Notes: a model not told the origin generated them from the letters alone. 64,000 nt of DNA from Owenia fusiformis (GCA_903813345.2 CAIIXF020000006.1:38961936-39025935); one strand, 5' to 3'. Numbered from the stretch's first letter, positions 32,601-44,491 are shown. Program-made: numbers and translations.

Positions 32601-35473
32601 ACAAATGAGGAAACAACAAGATATGTTACAAATTACAATGGTGCATGAGGATTTTAGTAAACCCATGGCTATTGGCAACTGAAATCAAATGTGCTGTTTT
32701 TGAAGTAAAATGCATAACTTTCGTTACAGTGGTATTTTGCTTATTACCATGATAACTGTCCTGTCTTATTGATAAAATATATATGTGACAGTATTTAAAC
32801 CGATGTAAAACAAAACAAAAAATTTCATTTTTTATTTTTCAGACAAATGAATAAGTTATTACTCGTTTGTAGGATTAATCTGGAGAAAACACCAGTCTGT
32901 TTGACTTTTTGTAATACACAATTGAAACATTTGCATTCTGCCCTGTAAAGAAAGGCGTAATGCATTCCTATCATGGTACCATATAATCTCGGTTATACCT
33001 ATACTTCTTCAAAAATAAGATTTATGAGTTGTTGTTGCAATTTTGTAATGCAAACACATTTTAGCTGTTCCTTCACAAGCGTTTATTTTTAAGAAAGTCA
33101 GTTTTGTACATTTCTTTGACGTTTTAGATATAATTTCCATTACAGAATGTTTTTTTATTGTATAAACTAGATATAATGAACCTAATTCGTGTGTTAGTTT
33201 GGAGGATATTTTTTGATGGACTCACAGACACAAAGAGTAGCAACAAATCATCTATCTTACTTTTGAAATAGTTAAAGGTATCATAAAAGTTTACTTATAA
33301 TCATCGTTACAGCCATACACAATTTTATAAATAGACACTGATCATTACACTCCATGAAAGTTATAATTGAGAAATTGTAATGAAAACTTTTTAAAATTGT
33401 TATTAATTTATGTTCCCCACTAGAGAGTCTCGTTTAAAAACGATAACTTGTTATGTGACATCGAAGAATGGTAAATGAATTATAGAGACTGTAATATACA
33501 CCATTCTCACATATTTGTAAAACAGTATATCGTATATCAAAACGTTTCTATCTTGTTCTTAGGTAATGTAAGGTTTTTAGGAAATCCAACATGCATGTTA
33601 CATTGATTAGTACAAATAATATCAGAAGTAACGGAGATTTATTTAGCACAATTAATGATTTACCCTTCCCTTATATATCATGGTGTATCTCAGAAAATAA
33701 GATAGTGGAGCTGCAGCATGAGATATTTTGGAATATAATACTTTCAACTATGTTGATTACTTTGGGGGGGAGATTACATAGGTTTTTAAAATACAATTGT
33801 TTTGTTTGCAATGCTGCGTAGCAAAATACTTTTTATCTTGTTAAAATATATTTAGTATATTTCTTTAAATTAATTTATTTTATTTTTCAACAAATTTATA
33901 ATTTTCAAGCACAAACAAAATAGATTATGATGTTGGTTTAAAGAATTGTTTATAACCATATGCGCCTCACTTTCCGCATAAACACTAATTTTCAAAAAGC
34001 ATGTCAGCTCTATTTGAAAAACAAACTTGGTCTTTTTTATATACACTTCCATAACCTTTTTTTATTTACACTAAATTTAGGTAGCAACTAAAGACAATCA
34101 GAATGAAACCATGCAAGGATGTAATGACCTTATATTTGACTACCATGGTAATCTATGGATCACTGCACCGTTTGGCCCCATTGCCCCAAATAACTTAACA
34201 GAATCAAGGAAGGTAATATTTATGGCAATACATATTTGACTGATAGTGTCCCCTGAGGTGGCATGCAATTACTAATTTAGAATATTCCGTGGACCTACTG
34301 AAGTTTTAGGTACAAAACGTGTTGCAATATAACGTATCTAGGGAGCGAGATGGATATTTCTGTGTATACAGTATCCTTCTGTCACTGAGCTTCAGGACAT
34401 CCCGCTGTGTTCATTCCTGTCCAGCCCCGCAATTTTTGTTTTTTTTTAGAATCATTATTTATACATTTTACAATCTCATAACGAAATTTTTCAATATTTT
34501 GGGAAAGTTGTTTAAAGCCACCTAGTTCTCAACTGGCTAGACTGCTACGATTCATTCTTATATTTCACTGTACAGTTGTTGTAATGCGTGTTGGTCTTTC
34601 ACATGTTGGCATATGTGCTCATATCTTTGTCTGTCCTGCCACCTGTCCATCCATTTGCTAGATCCTTGAAACTAGAAAGGCACTTTTTGGGTATGGGATC
34701 TTGAATGTACGATAATCAGTGAGCCGCGAGCCTTGGTGCGCATAGTTGATATGTTAAGATGCCATTGTGATAATTATTTCATTTATTTCTATTTTCATGA
34801 ACATCATTTCCAGGATCCATTTGGAAGTGTGTACTGCTATAACATGACAACTAACGAGATTATTAAAGTTGCCAAGGGAATCCTATTTCCTAATGGTATA
34901 GCTGTGCAACATGATAGCAATGGGACTCCGAAGAAACTAATTGTCGGGTCGGCATTCAATATAACTGCCCCCTTATGGAGCTTTGATATAGTCGGCCCTT
35001 GTCAAATTGAGAACAAGCAAGTTTGGGGAAACCTTCCTGGTAAGTCTGATATCTTGAAAGCAAAATCATTTATATGAGAAAAATGTACTTGCTAAAAGGG
35101 ATCTGATCCGATCAATAATTTAATGTACATCGAGAGGACATGCTATAGAAATTACTGATTATCTTATAAAACTAGTTGTGAAGGTGTTAGTTTACCAGTT
35201 CAATGTTCATTTCTACTTAAAGCCAAAAGTAATATTGATGGTATTGATTATGATGAGAAGGGGAACCTTATAGTGACAGACACTGACTCTAGTATTCTGT
35301 TCGTCTTCGACATAAATGGAGGGAATCCGACTTGTCAATTAAAGTTGCCAACTACGCGTTTGACCAATATACACTTTAGGCCTGACTCAAATGAGCTCTA
35401 CATTACTGGAGATGCATTATTGAAACTACAATGGAAATACAATGGAATGAAGCAATATTGGGAGATAGCTTAA
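26606..35473 (+). CDS. secreted SMP-30/gluconolactonase-like protein with CX3C-rich N-terminal module (paralogue 1)
   Basis: Eight exons: 26606-26651, 27844-27929, 30894-31026, 31369-31496, 31929-32069, 34081-34212, 34814-35039, 35223-35473. They sum to 1143 bases (380 aa plus TAA), each with GT/AG borders and matching phases. Residues 1-18 form a signal peptide. Residues 20-82 are a cysteine-rich module with CKARC...CFKIC (24-40) and CWKNC...CIQQC (52-76), plus Cys82 and an NGS glycosylation site at 61. Residues 90-380 match the SMP-30/regucalcin beta-propeller. Glu102 (REGPVF), Asn193 (GCNDLIFD), Asn249 (FPNGIAV) and Asp303 (DGIDYD) fall where that family binds metal and substrate. Known members are lactonases or esterases needing a divalent metal, so an extracellular hydrolase is plausible. 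The substrate is unknown. The cysteine module is not part of regucalcin. Confidence 0.93.
27330..27610 (+). repeat. tRNA-derived SINE-like sequence interrupted by a MITE
   Basis: About 27347 reads gttggccgagagggcttgag, an A-box-like Leu/Ser tRNA start. After an insert, 27575-27593 reads gaggttgcgagttcgagac, a B-box-like segment preceded by ctaggcgattgggtgccg. The intervening 27367-27545 has MITE ends. It lies in intron 1 of SMP-30-like gene 1. It is not a functional tRNA as it stands. Confidence 0.55.
27367..27545. mobile_element. short MITE of the GGTGTGAAA/GGTCC family (copy 1)
   Basis: The left end ctggtgtgaaaaatggatgg and right end ttttacaccggc are inverted. The body is rich in ggacc/ggtcc words (ggtccccttt, taggaccataat). 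Related copies lie at 28616-28850 and 29450-29640. Confidence 0.6.
28616..28850. mobile_element. MITE of the GGTGTGAAA/GGTCC family (copy 2)
   Basis: Opens tttacaccggtgtgaaagta and then repeats ggtcctac, ggaccattatc and ggtcctgg many times. In intron 2 of SMP-30-like gene 1. The right boundary is uncertain. Confidence 0.5.
28952..29046. repeat. three tandem ~34-bp units
   Basis: The unit is accatgagctgtgtgatgtt plus tttgtgcgatg, repeated about three times with a few changes. In intron 2 of SMP-30-like gene 1. Confidence 0.75.
29250..29395 (-). repeat. tRNA-like SINE or tRNA pseudogene with a long insert
   Basis: The minus strand reads TGTAGCTCAGTTGGTAAGGC (A box) and, about 75 bases on, ACAAAGTTCGAATCCTATTC (B box). 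That is a tRNA head with an oversized anticodon-loop insert. The insert is too long and irregular for a normal tRNA intron, so a SINE or decayed tRNA copy is more likely. Confidence 0.55.
29450..29640. mobile_element. MITE of the GGTGTGAAA/GGTCC family (copy 3)
   Basis: Opens ttactggtgtgaaagaaatt and continues with tatggtcctac, ggtccaac, ggtccgac and ggtccttcggacc words. Boundaries approximate. Confidence 0.5.
29737..30568. mobile_element. palindromic element, CACAGGCTGG termini, TTAAT target duplication
   Basis: CACAGGCTGGTATCGAAA at the left end and TTTCGATACCAGCCTGTG at the right are inverse. TTAAT flanks both sides (29732-29736, 30569-30573). The two arms of about 400 bp pair almost along their length. 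gtccgctgtgacggagca recurs at both termini and at the centre (about 30125 and 30163). No transposase frame. In intron 2 of SMP-30-like gene 1. A 5-bp duplication with CAC ends recalls Transib-type elements, but this is only suggestive. Confidence 0.8.
32070..34080 (+). other. intron 5 of SMP-30-like gene 1
   Basis: Two kilobases of AT-rich sequence between exons 5 and 6. I found no inverted-repeat element or coding remnant. The matching intron of gene 2 is 8.8 kb long because of insertions. Confidence 0.6.
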
Positions 35474-35493
35474 AGTGTCGAAGTATTTCTTAT

Positions 35494-35499
35494 AATAAA
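35494..35499 (+). other. polyadenylation signal of SMP-30-like gene 1
   Basis: AATAAA lies 21 bases past the TAA stop at 35471-35473. It is a plausible cleavage signal, giving a very short 3' UTR. Confidence 0.5.
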
Positions 35500-35659
35500 A
35501 AGCTTAAAGTTGAGCAAACAAGAGCTTTATAGTTCGTTTATTAATGAAAAATGACGCAGTTTTCAAGGTTCCAATATATTATATGTGATGAACAGGATGG
35601 TAACGACATTGTTCAGTAAATCATTTAATAACCAGGGAGATAAGTATGTGACTTGCAAG

Positions 35660-36270
35660 TTCATGACCTCTACAGTACTGGAGATGGATCTAGCAATCTA
35701 CCCGTTTGAGTAGGTCACCAAGGGTCACAGCAGTCCAAATATGGCAGCAACCCCATTAAATGCTAAATCATGTTTATTAATTGGTTGATGTTGACTGATT
35801 CTTGAATTGAGGTTAACTTTTCGAAGGCCTTGAGACGACCTTGGCCCATAAAGATTGATTTGACCTCATGTCACCCTAATCATGAGTTGCCAAGGGTCAG
35901 ATTATCCTTCAATTGCCATAAAATGCCAAATGTTATAATTTTGACCTTTGACCTTGAGATGACCTTGTCCAATTTAAGGTTGACCTTGACCTCAAGTCAA
36001 CAAAACAAGGGTTGCCAAGGGTCACTTCAGCCCCAAAGATCCCTAAAACGCTAGTACTCAGATATGGACCTTTGGCCTTGAGATTACCTTGACCCATAAA
36101 AACATAGACCTTGGCCTCAGGTCACATAATCATTGGTCGCCATGGGTCATAGCAGCCCCAAGTACCTTTAATCACCAAATACCCAAATCTTGACCTTTGC
36201 GTAAGAAGTGACCTTTCTCAGGTCAACTAATGACCTTAACCCATAAAGTTGTCAAATACTGTAGAATGCC
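35660..36270. repeat. degenerate tandem repeats rich in TGACCTTG
   Basis: Units of roughly 110-130 bp recur about five times, each with gaccttgagatgaccttg-like words, ccataaag and gggttgccaagggtca. TGACCTTG is the reverse of the extended nuclear-receptor half-site TCAAGGTCA, so the array contains many of them by sequence. Function is not implied. Confidence 0.7.
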
Positions 36271-36519
36271 CACTGGCCCACTTAGTACGTTCACCATGTA
36301 TGAGGGCCCAAGGTCAAACTGTCTAGGAGGAGATGCCCAGAGAGACAGAATGAAGGACAGACCATCGTGCTTTTATAGTAAGACGATAACATTCTTTTAG
36401 CTAAACAAACGATATTGTCCAATTAAATATTAATCTTTAGGGAGTAACGTACATACCCGTTTACAAGTTTACAAGATTTTCAATCACACTGGTATCACTC
36501 GACCTTCTTTCTATCTGAA

Positions 36520-36551
36520 AAACAAACAAACGAACAAACAAACAAACAAAC
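36520..36551. repeat. (AAAC)n microsatellite
   Basis: About eight units of aaac with one acg interruption. Confidence 0.9.
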
Positions 36552-36854
36552 ATCAGAATGGGTGCTCGGGATTCAACGTGTGCTAATCTGGCGATTTGTT
36601 TGTTTTATCTAGAATCTCATTGGAGATTTTCTATTTCAACTCTTTTAACGCCCTTAATTGTCTTCAAATGAGGTTGACTACTTTGCTGCTATTTACCTTA
36701 CAGATTAGAACAAGCATAGTGTTGGCCGAATAAGATGATTTCTCATTCATCCCAACACTTAATCTATGACAAATAATAGGATTTTAGGCAGGGATTCAAG
36801 CCTCAGATTCAATTTTTTTCTTCATCAATTCAATTTATTTATTTCATAATTCTT

Positions 36855-37340
36855 ATATAATATACACTATCTAATGTTATGCCAATGCTTGTTTTTCCCA
36901 AATCAGTTGATTTTCGAACTTGTTCAATGAAATATAAAATGGCTATGTACTAGGTAGAATTGAATTTCTGAAATCCAAATTGATAAGTGAAAATAATCTC
37001 AAAACGTTCTAAAAACCAGTGAGTTTGGCGTGTATGAGCTTTTCTAACAATTTAAAAAATACCGATAAAACTGAAATTGGTCTATAGTTAAAAGGATTTG
37101 TAGTGACACCTTTTTTTGAATATAGGTGTTACTTTGGTCAATTTGAGGGCATCTGGGAAAATACCAGATTTAAAAGATAAGTTAAATATATACAATAGTG
37201 GATCAATTAAAAACTGCCTTGCAAACTTAATATGTGATGGTAGAATCCCATCAGGTCCAGGCGAGGATTTTAGAAGACACATTTCTAATTCAAGCTCAGT
37301 TTTTGAGGTCTTTTTGAGGTATGAAAACAAATTCATTTAA
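36855..37340 (-). pseudogene. non-LTR retrotransposon reverse transcriptase fragment
   Basis: The minus strand from 37336 encodes KSSPGPDGILPSHIK, YIFNLSFKSGIFPDALKL and KVTPIFKK. After a frameshift in a T/A run (about 37110) it continues NYRPISVLSVFFKLLEKL, and then YQFGFQKFNST after a further break. These are the consecutive RT-domain motifs of CR1/Jockey-like LINEs. At least two frame breaks and missing ends mark it as dead. Confidence 0.85.
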
Positions 37341-38700
37341 AATATTTATCTTGGAGACAAGGCGTTAAAAAAGTTATTCTTATGAAATCTTTGGTGGGGC
37401 TGGCGATTAATGTATAAGTATATCTTAAAGAATTTACCTATTAATACATTATTTTTAAAATAAATAACAAACTGCTATTAATTGAATACGCTTACTTGCA
37501 AATCTTTAATAGTGGACTTTTCAAAGAGATGTCGAGTAGAAAAACTGGCGTTGTACTTAAAATTAAATTGAATACCATCCTGAACCGACTGATTTCAAGG
37601 ATCACCATTGACACGTCACTTGACCGTATACTTACGTCTATTCATGGATACCTCTGATATTGAATTTCGAATGGCACATCGACAGTTTAACTCACTGAAC
37701 ACGGAGCCATCCCAGGCTGGCGATATTAGGAGACGGTCATTATTCTTCTGCTACCATTTTCACTTTGTTATGTCCTTTGTAAAGTATCTGTAACAATACC
37801 AGATATTCTGTTATGAACTTGTTCCCGACCAGCTTCCCATGTGATTAGTTAGTTCCTTCTTGCTTACAATCCGAGCTTGGCAATATTGACTCACAATCCT
37901 AAAATTCAGTTAATCTACAGCATATATTTTTATTTTAGTGTCACACACACAATTGATAACAATAAACAATATCAGTAATTAAATCAAAATAGGAAAACTA
38001 ATTAGTCCATGGTATGAAATTCTTAGGACGCCTAATCATGGGATCCTCCGATCACACGGCTTCAAAATCCAGAATATATTCTTTCTTTTTACCCCCTGCG
38101 ATAAGCAGTTAGCATTTCCCCGATTAAGAACTCGCAATCTGATTGGCTGTCGCAACACTGCGACAGAAATCATGTAAAAGTCACTGCGCATAATAAGCTC
38201 ACGTGATTCAGTTTAATCGGGCGGGCGCTTCCAAATTGGTTATAGCAGGGGGAAGAAGGAGGTACGGATTCTGGATACCTGCTTAGGAGGATATAATATA
38301 ATAAAGGAGTTGTTAACCAGTTGAGTCCAGTTTTTTTTTGTTTTTCTATTATAAATCCCCATTTTAAAAATTTGGGGTACATGATGCTATTCAAAACCAT
38401 TTAAAATAAATTTTGAATGTATGTTTTAAGTTTCTCAGCTATTAATTTGAAGTTATTTTTCTTAAACAACAAGAGAAATTGCGTAATCACTACATCAACA
38501 GTTTGATTTACCGGTGATGTACATGGTATCAATGACATATGCTAAAATTATGGTAGTTTCTTTTTGAAAAAAGGGTCTTAATATGTTTTGAGAAATAGAC
38601 TGTCATCGTCAGGGGTCGTCAGCTATCAATAAACGAGGACTCATTGCTCTTCCTTGACTAACTGTGGCTACGGCTAAAATTATTTCGCCCCTAGTTAGAT
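37341..38700. other. intergenic, no gene recognised
   Basis: AT-rich. Short open frames at 37608-37793 and 38170-38400 lack family signatures. Confidence 0.35.
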
Positions 38701-38709
38701 ATTGCTCAG

Positions 38710-38949
38710 TTGTTTATAAAACGACCAACAAGACCAAGTCGAATTGATGAAGCTTTGAGAAAAAATGGTCCTGATTTTGACCAAAACTGTTATCCAGAAG
38801 TAATATCGAAAAAGATACAACAATCAGAAAATGTGATGATATTTGCGGCAGTAACGTCAAAAAGAAATGAAAGGTATTTGATTGCATACACCTCTTATAG
38901 ACAATTAGACATGCGCAATGAATATTTAAAAGTTCCCATACCTCTATAA
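38710..38949 (+). pseudogene. possible DDE transposase fragment
   Basis: A 79-codon frame with CYPEVISKKIQQSENVMIF resembles the segment before the second aspartate of Tc1/mariner-type transposases (P.VSKKVKHP.SVMVWG). No flanking DDE motifs or inverted repeats were found, and the start is not an ATG. A weak call. Confidence 0.25.
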
Positions 38950-39193
38950 CATTAAAATATACATATATTTTGCATATTTGTCATTGTTTTATGTTTTACT
39001 CCTGGCGATGATAGGATTAAATTGTTCGTTTAAGACTTTCAAATAGTAAAAACCTGTAAAAATGTTTGAAATTATGAATTTATTAAAATAATTTGGTTGA
39101 ATCTTCGTGACCAATATTTGAAAAAATAAACAGAAAGTAAAAAGCACATTATGTAATTACACTAATTATCCACGGACGATAACATCATAATAA

Positions 39194-39596
39194 TATAGCA
39201 TTTTTCATGTTGATTCACCGTATTGTGCTGCCATCTTTCAATGGGTTTCTTATAGGTTTTGTAGGGTAAGGGATTGCCTTTCATTTCCTATAACTTGGGG
39301 GTATGTAAGAGAAATTTTGGGCTTCATTCAGTAGAGAGTTAGATCGGGGGGAACATCACACATCATTTATTTCCATCTTATTAATCTCATTTTCATTCTT
39401 TCTTTATCTTTGAACAGTTTTATTTTATACTGAAGAGTGTAATTGTACATGTTTAGTCTTTTACTTGGAATAAAGTATAGTTTTATGAGTATATTAATTC
39501 AGTGTTAATCTTGTCTTTTTTTACATTACAAGACCAATCCATATTATTTTATGAAGAACCCACAGAGCTATTTAAACAACAAAGCTCGAAGCTTCA
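39194..39596 (+). repeat. 5' LTR of the 39194-44491 element
   Basis: 403 bp, ending gctcgaagcttca; contains the phrase atactgaagagtgtaattgt, echoed by the GAAGAGTG array just inside the element. Confidence 0.88.
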
Positions 39597-39669
39597 TTGG
39601 TGGCAGCGGTGGGATTGGTTTTTGTCTTGTAAAGAGATTCTTTTCGCAGTTTTAGTGTTTTTATTTTCA

Positions 39670-39920
39670 TTAAAGAGTGGAGATTAGTTCTCTTCACATC
39701 TTTAAATTTGATTAACTTTTACTGAAGAGTGGAGATTAGTTCTCTTCGCATCTTCAATTTAGCTTTACTCTTACAAAAGAGCGGAGATTAGTTCTCTTCG
39801 TTTCTTTCTTTTAAGTTAGGTTCATTCTATACTGAAGAGTGAAGATTAGTTCTCTTCAACTCTTTCTTTAGGATTTTGTCTTCATATTCAGTTTACTTTG
39901 AATGAAGAGTATTTGTCTTC
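39670..39920 (+). repeat. hairpin-forming GAAGAG...CTCTTC tandem units
   Basis: Four to five units of about 55 bp, each with gagtggagattagttctctt. GAAGAG and CTCTTC can pair within each unit. They lie just 3' of the primer-binding site, where retroelements carry packaging or leader structures; that role is inference. Confidence 0.75.
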
Positions 39921-40596
39921 ACTGTACTATTAAGTATTAACTTTGTCTTTATGCACAATGTTTGTTTATGCATGCATTTAAGTTGACGATCTTCACTTAA
40001 AAGACTGATAATGATCTTGCGTTTGTGTACGCTCAGTTAATTTATGCGTAACTTTACCTTGATCTTGTGAACAAAGAGAAGACAAAGAGTCAAGAATATT
40101 TGATGTTTAAACGTGCTATTGTTAAGGGAATCATCATTTAATAATGAAGACGGGCTCCCGTTGTAGTTACTTTTAAAATTGAAATATGAAAACGCTTGCA
40201 TTTCAGCGTTGTACTAATTTCTGTATTTGCTATCAACAAGAAGCTCATGTAACAGGCTCCTGTTTTAGTTACTTCAAAAACACTTTCTTTTACTTTCTTT
40301 CTATCCTTTATTTCTACAATTATGCATGCTAAGACGCATTGCTTTAAAATTGGCAAAATCGAGCGCGTATCTATTTGTTTGGCTGTGGCTATAGTGTTAG
40401 GATTGTCCCGAATTGGTGTTAGACGAAATTATTAATTGAGAATATTTGATTTGAATGTTCGAGATCTAGTTTTTGGTCTTTGTATTTTGTAAAAATCCCT
40501 GTATTGATGATAAAAGCGTACTTGATTCTGTTTGTGTTTTGATATTACGTATATATTATAGCTCATTCATTAAATAGAAGTTGATACCTTGTGAAT

Positions 40597-40848
40597 ATGG
40601 AGGGGAAGGATCAATGTGAAAATGAGTGTTCTGTCGTGTTAGGTGCCGTCGGGGAAAATGAAGATGAGAAAGACGAAAATAATGAAAACTTTGATTTGAT
40701 TTGGTCAGATAAAAATGTAAGTCTCCATGACGAGAAAGACACAGATGGCAAAATCACGGTTTCACCTGAAAATCAAAATGAAGAAAAGAAGTCGTCGGAT
40801 GGTTTATTAAGGCGTAGTCTTGCTTCAATATTGAAATGCAAGAAATAG
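40597..40848 (+). CDS. acidic 83-codon open frame inside LTR element
   Basis: The frame encodes a very acidic peptide (runs such as ENEDEKDENNENFD) ending SLASILKCKK. It has no zinc knuckle, protease or RT motif. It may be a relic or chance frame. Confidence 0.2.
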   Translation: MEGKDQCENECSVVLGAVGENEDEKDENNENFDLIWSDKNVSLHDEKDTDGKITVSPENQNEEKKSSDGLLRRSLASILKCKK

Positions 40849-41694
40849 AAGAGCGCCTACAAAATATGGATGGGATTAATTGATTGTTTAGTCAAAGAAT
40901 GTATATAGTGTGTATAAGCAGAGACCTATAAAACATTTTATATGTCTATGGTATAAGTAAATATAAAGGGAACATATTTAGTTAGCTAGTTGGTTAGTTA
41001 GGTAGTTAGGTAGATAGTCGGTTAGTAGTAAGTTAGTTAAATGTGTGCTGCATGGGCATTGTTTATCTCGTGATTATTTAAAAGGGAAAAAGTACATAAT
41101 ACAGAGTTAAGTAAAAGTCATCAATGCATACCTTAAAAGATCTTTTATTTCAAACTCTCAATGGAATTGCATATAGGTATATTTTAATGGCTAGTGGATG
41201 AAAACATGACTTGCAAAAGAAATTGTTAAGGGGAGGTACAGCCTTTTAAGTATGAAAACAGGACCATTCTGTAGTATTGTATAAGTTTTCGAACATTTTT
41301 CTTTTATCAATTAAACATAAAGAGTCAAATATCAAAATTGCCAAATTGCAAGTTTTTGTGAATGCCGTGATTATCCGTTTTTGTGATATGTGGTGACCCG
41401 GGCAATAAAGAGTAAACAATTAGAATTAAAACATTAGAAGTAAGCAAATAACAAAAAGACTGAAGAGTAACTTGTAAAATGAGATTTCTGAAGGCAATTT
41501 ATGTTTTACAGTAATTAAACGTGTTCTTGTCGAAAATACACATAGGGATCGTTTTATCTAATTTTATTAAGAGATATGAAATTCCATGAAAATGGAGGGG
41601 GTAGTTTGTAATGCGAAATTATGATGGAATTTCATATTCCATTCGTGTAGTAAGGCCTGGCAGTTATATGGTACTTAAATGATGAAAAGTGAAG

Positions 41695-42115
41695 TCGGTT
41701 CCTTGTCATGCGTTCTTGGATATTGCATCTAAGTTGATAAGTTAGCTAGACGAAGAGAATTCATTGTTGTTAAGTTATGAGATTTGAACTAGGCTTCTTG
41801 TCATGTGTTCTTGGATATTGCATCTAAGTTGATAAGTTAGCTAGACGAAGAGAATTCATTGTTGTTAAGTTATGAGATTTGAACTAGGCTTCTTGTCATG
41901 TGTTCTTGGATATTGCATCTAAGTTGATAAGTTAGCTAAAAGAAGAGTTCAATGTTGTTTTAGATGAGGTTGTGTGGTTGTTACTTATTCTTGGATATTG
42001 CATCTAAGTTGAATCATAGGTAACAAATGATCCACATGTAAAGCAGCGGGGTAGAATGACTGATATTTATCCTTGGATATCGCATCTAAGTTGAATCATA
42101 GGTATCAGTTAGCCC
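41695..42115 (+). repeat. tandem ~94-bp repeats inside LTR element
   Basis: Five copies of ttcttggatattgcatctaa followed by gttgataagttagcta or gttgaatcatagg. The first three are nearly identical; the last two are diverged and shorter. Confidence 0.8.
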
Positions 42116-44089
42116 ACGTGCACTAACACTCAGTAACATTAGTTGGACTCATACGGTATTAGACAGAATTGGTGCAGTTTTGTTTTTAAATTTGGGTTAG
42201 GCCAACCAGGGTTTGAGAATAATTTTGCTATGACTTAAAGAGGAATCAAATGGCTAATAATTTTAAATATTACTTACAGTGAGCAAGTTGTATCTTTTGA
42301 GGATGCGAAAAGCATAAAAGTATATCGCATGTTTTTCTGTTTGTGTATTGTGGAAATTGCATCATAAGATTATGATGATTTTAGTCTATCAAGAAACATA
42401 TTCCTGCTGGACGGGATAATGTTATCTTTGGAATATCTTGTCTTTAAGTTTCTGATTTTTTTATTGTTTTTTTCTGCACTAATTGTTATATGAGATTTTG
42501 CCATGTACATGCTCGAAATAAATGGTTATTTCCCGAGCGGCAACTGGATAATGTTATGATGACGATCATAAATTGTCAAATTTAGGGTTCAATAGAGAAT
42601 TGAATTAAAGCCCAGGCAAGTGGTTTGAATATAGCAATTTGTTTGTATTTGTGCAATACATAGCGCTAAGTATGAAAATATAGAATTCTTTGGAAAATCC
42701 AAAGTAAAATGCTATTGTGCACTGAGGTGTTACTGATTTACTTTCGGAAACAAAGTCCTAGCAAGAGGGGGCGACCTGATGAAAAGGTTTTAGTAATCTT
42801 GGCAGAGTCTGAAACCCATGTTGCATTATTGATGTTAATGTTAAATCGCTAGATATGTATAATTGTGTTATTACTTTTTGGAATTTGTCCTGCCTATTAT
42901 GGAAAACATGTTAAGCCATATTTATATTCTTTCTTACTGTTCGTAAGCAATTTGCATCTTTTATTTTAAAAGACTAACCACTCGGTGCATTTTAAAGATA
43001 AAGACAAGTTTCACAAGTAACAATCAGAGATCATTTGAAGAATAGAGAGAAAATGTAAATAATTTCATGAAGAGTTGAAGTTGAAGAGTTGCTAGAAGAG
43101 TTGAAGAGTTGAAAAACGCTCAGTCATGAAAGACAAGTCAAGTGAAAAGTTTGTATGTTGAAAAATAGAAAGACTAGTTACTTGTCAATGAAGAGAAATT
43201 GATGTCTTGAAGAAAATTAAATTCACGAAGAGTTTAGAACACGAAGAAGACTTGTTTATGTCACATAGAAAAGCAAGTTAAAGACATGTTAATAAAAAAA
43301 TGTTTCTTAAAGACACTTTTGGAGAACTTTTTGAGAATTAAAAAATTAATTGCCCGGGATCCCAGTTAGCGATTTCCTATGACGACCTGAAGTAGATGAC
43401 GACTACCTAACCGTGAAGAAGCGATGAAGATGACCTGTGAAGGCGATGCCTATGTCTTATGGAGATGCAGACGACGCGGATTTCGGACGGAGTGGAGCAA
43501 CAGAGGATTTCGACAACTGATGAAGGAGCTGAAGATGTACGATCTCCTGTTATTATGAACAATTCTTTTCTCCAACGAAAACGTTTATTATGAACACTGC
43601 TAAAGGAAATGGATATTTTATTATGGATTCTTCAGCGAGGATACGGACATATTCGATAATGGACACGATGCGGACGTGCATGTGATATACGGATTATGGA
43701 TATTATTTCGACTACTAAGACGGTGCATATTTTGGATTCGAAAATATTACATCGTGGACTAGATGCACGTATTACAGCATCGCATTGGATCCAGGACTAG
43801 ATACGCGGATTATGAAATCGGAACTTATTATGGTTTATTATAACGACGTTTATCAACAGGAACTACGTATGAAGCAAGGATATTTGCACGAACTCTGCGT
43901 GGATATTTCATATGGGTATTGGATATGGATATGGATTATACACGAACTATGTATGCGGCACTGTGTTAGTAAACATTCATATAGGACATTGTTAAAATAT
44001 CATATACATTTATTTAGATTTTGCGTATTTTCAGTTTTTTTAGTACGTACAATGTCAGGAGAATTGTCGTTTTATTTGGGTGGGGGTTG

Positions 44090-44491
44090 TATAGCATTTT
44101 TCATGTTGATTCACCGTATTGTGCTGCCATCTTTCAATGGGTTTCTTATAGGTTTTGTAGGGTAAGGGATTGCCTTTCATTTCCTATAACTTGGGGGTAT
44201 GTAAGAGAAATTTTGGGCTTCATTCAGTAGAGAGTTAGATCGGGGGGAACATCACACATCATTTATTTCCATCTTATTAATCTCATTTTCATTCTTTCTT
44301 TATCTTTGAACAGTTGTATTTTATACTGAAGAGTGTAATTGTACATGTTTAGTCTTTTACTTGGAATAAAGTATAGTTTTATGAGTATATTAATTCAGTG
44401 TTAATCTTGTCTTTTTTACATTACAAGACCAATCCATATTATTTTATGAAGAACCCACAGAGCTATTTAAACAACAAAGCTCGAAGCTTCA
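44090..44491 (+). repeat. 3' LTR of the 39194-44491 element
   Basis: 402 bp, nearly identical to 39194-39596, directly after a G-rich polypurine stretch. Confidence 0.88.

Larger units (their letters stand above)
39194..44491 (+). mobile_element. non-autonomous LTR retrotransposon, 5.3 kb, tRNA-Leu primer site
   Basis: LTRs at 39194-39596 and 44090-44491 differ by about two changes over 402 bases (cagttttatt versus cagttgtatt; one T in a T run). After the 5' LTR, TGGTGGCAGCGGTGGGATT (39598-39616) is the complement of a leucine-tRNA 3' end with CCA. The 3' LTR follows a purine-rich ttgggtggggg. Flanks share ataataa (39187-39193, 44492-44498), consistent with a 4-5-bp duplication in AT-rich DNA. 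The LTRs start TATAGC rather than TG. The 4.5-kb interior has no gag or pol, only repeats and short frames. Confidence 0.88.
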
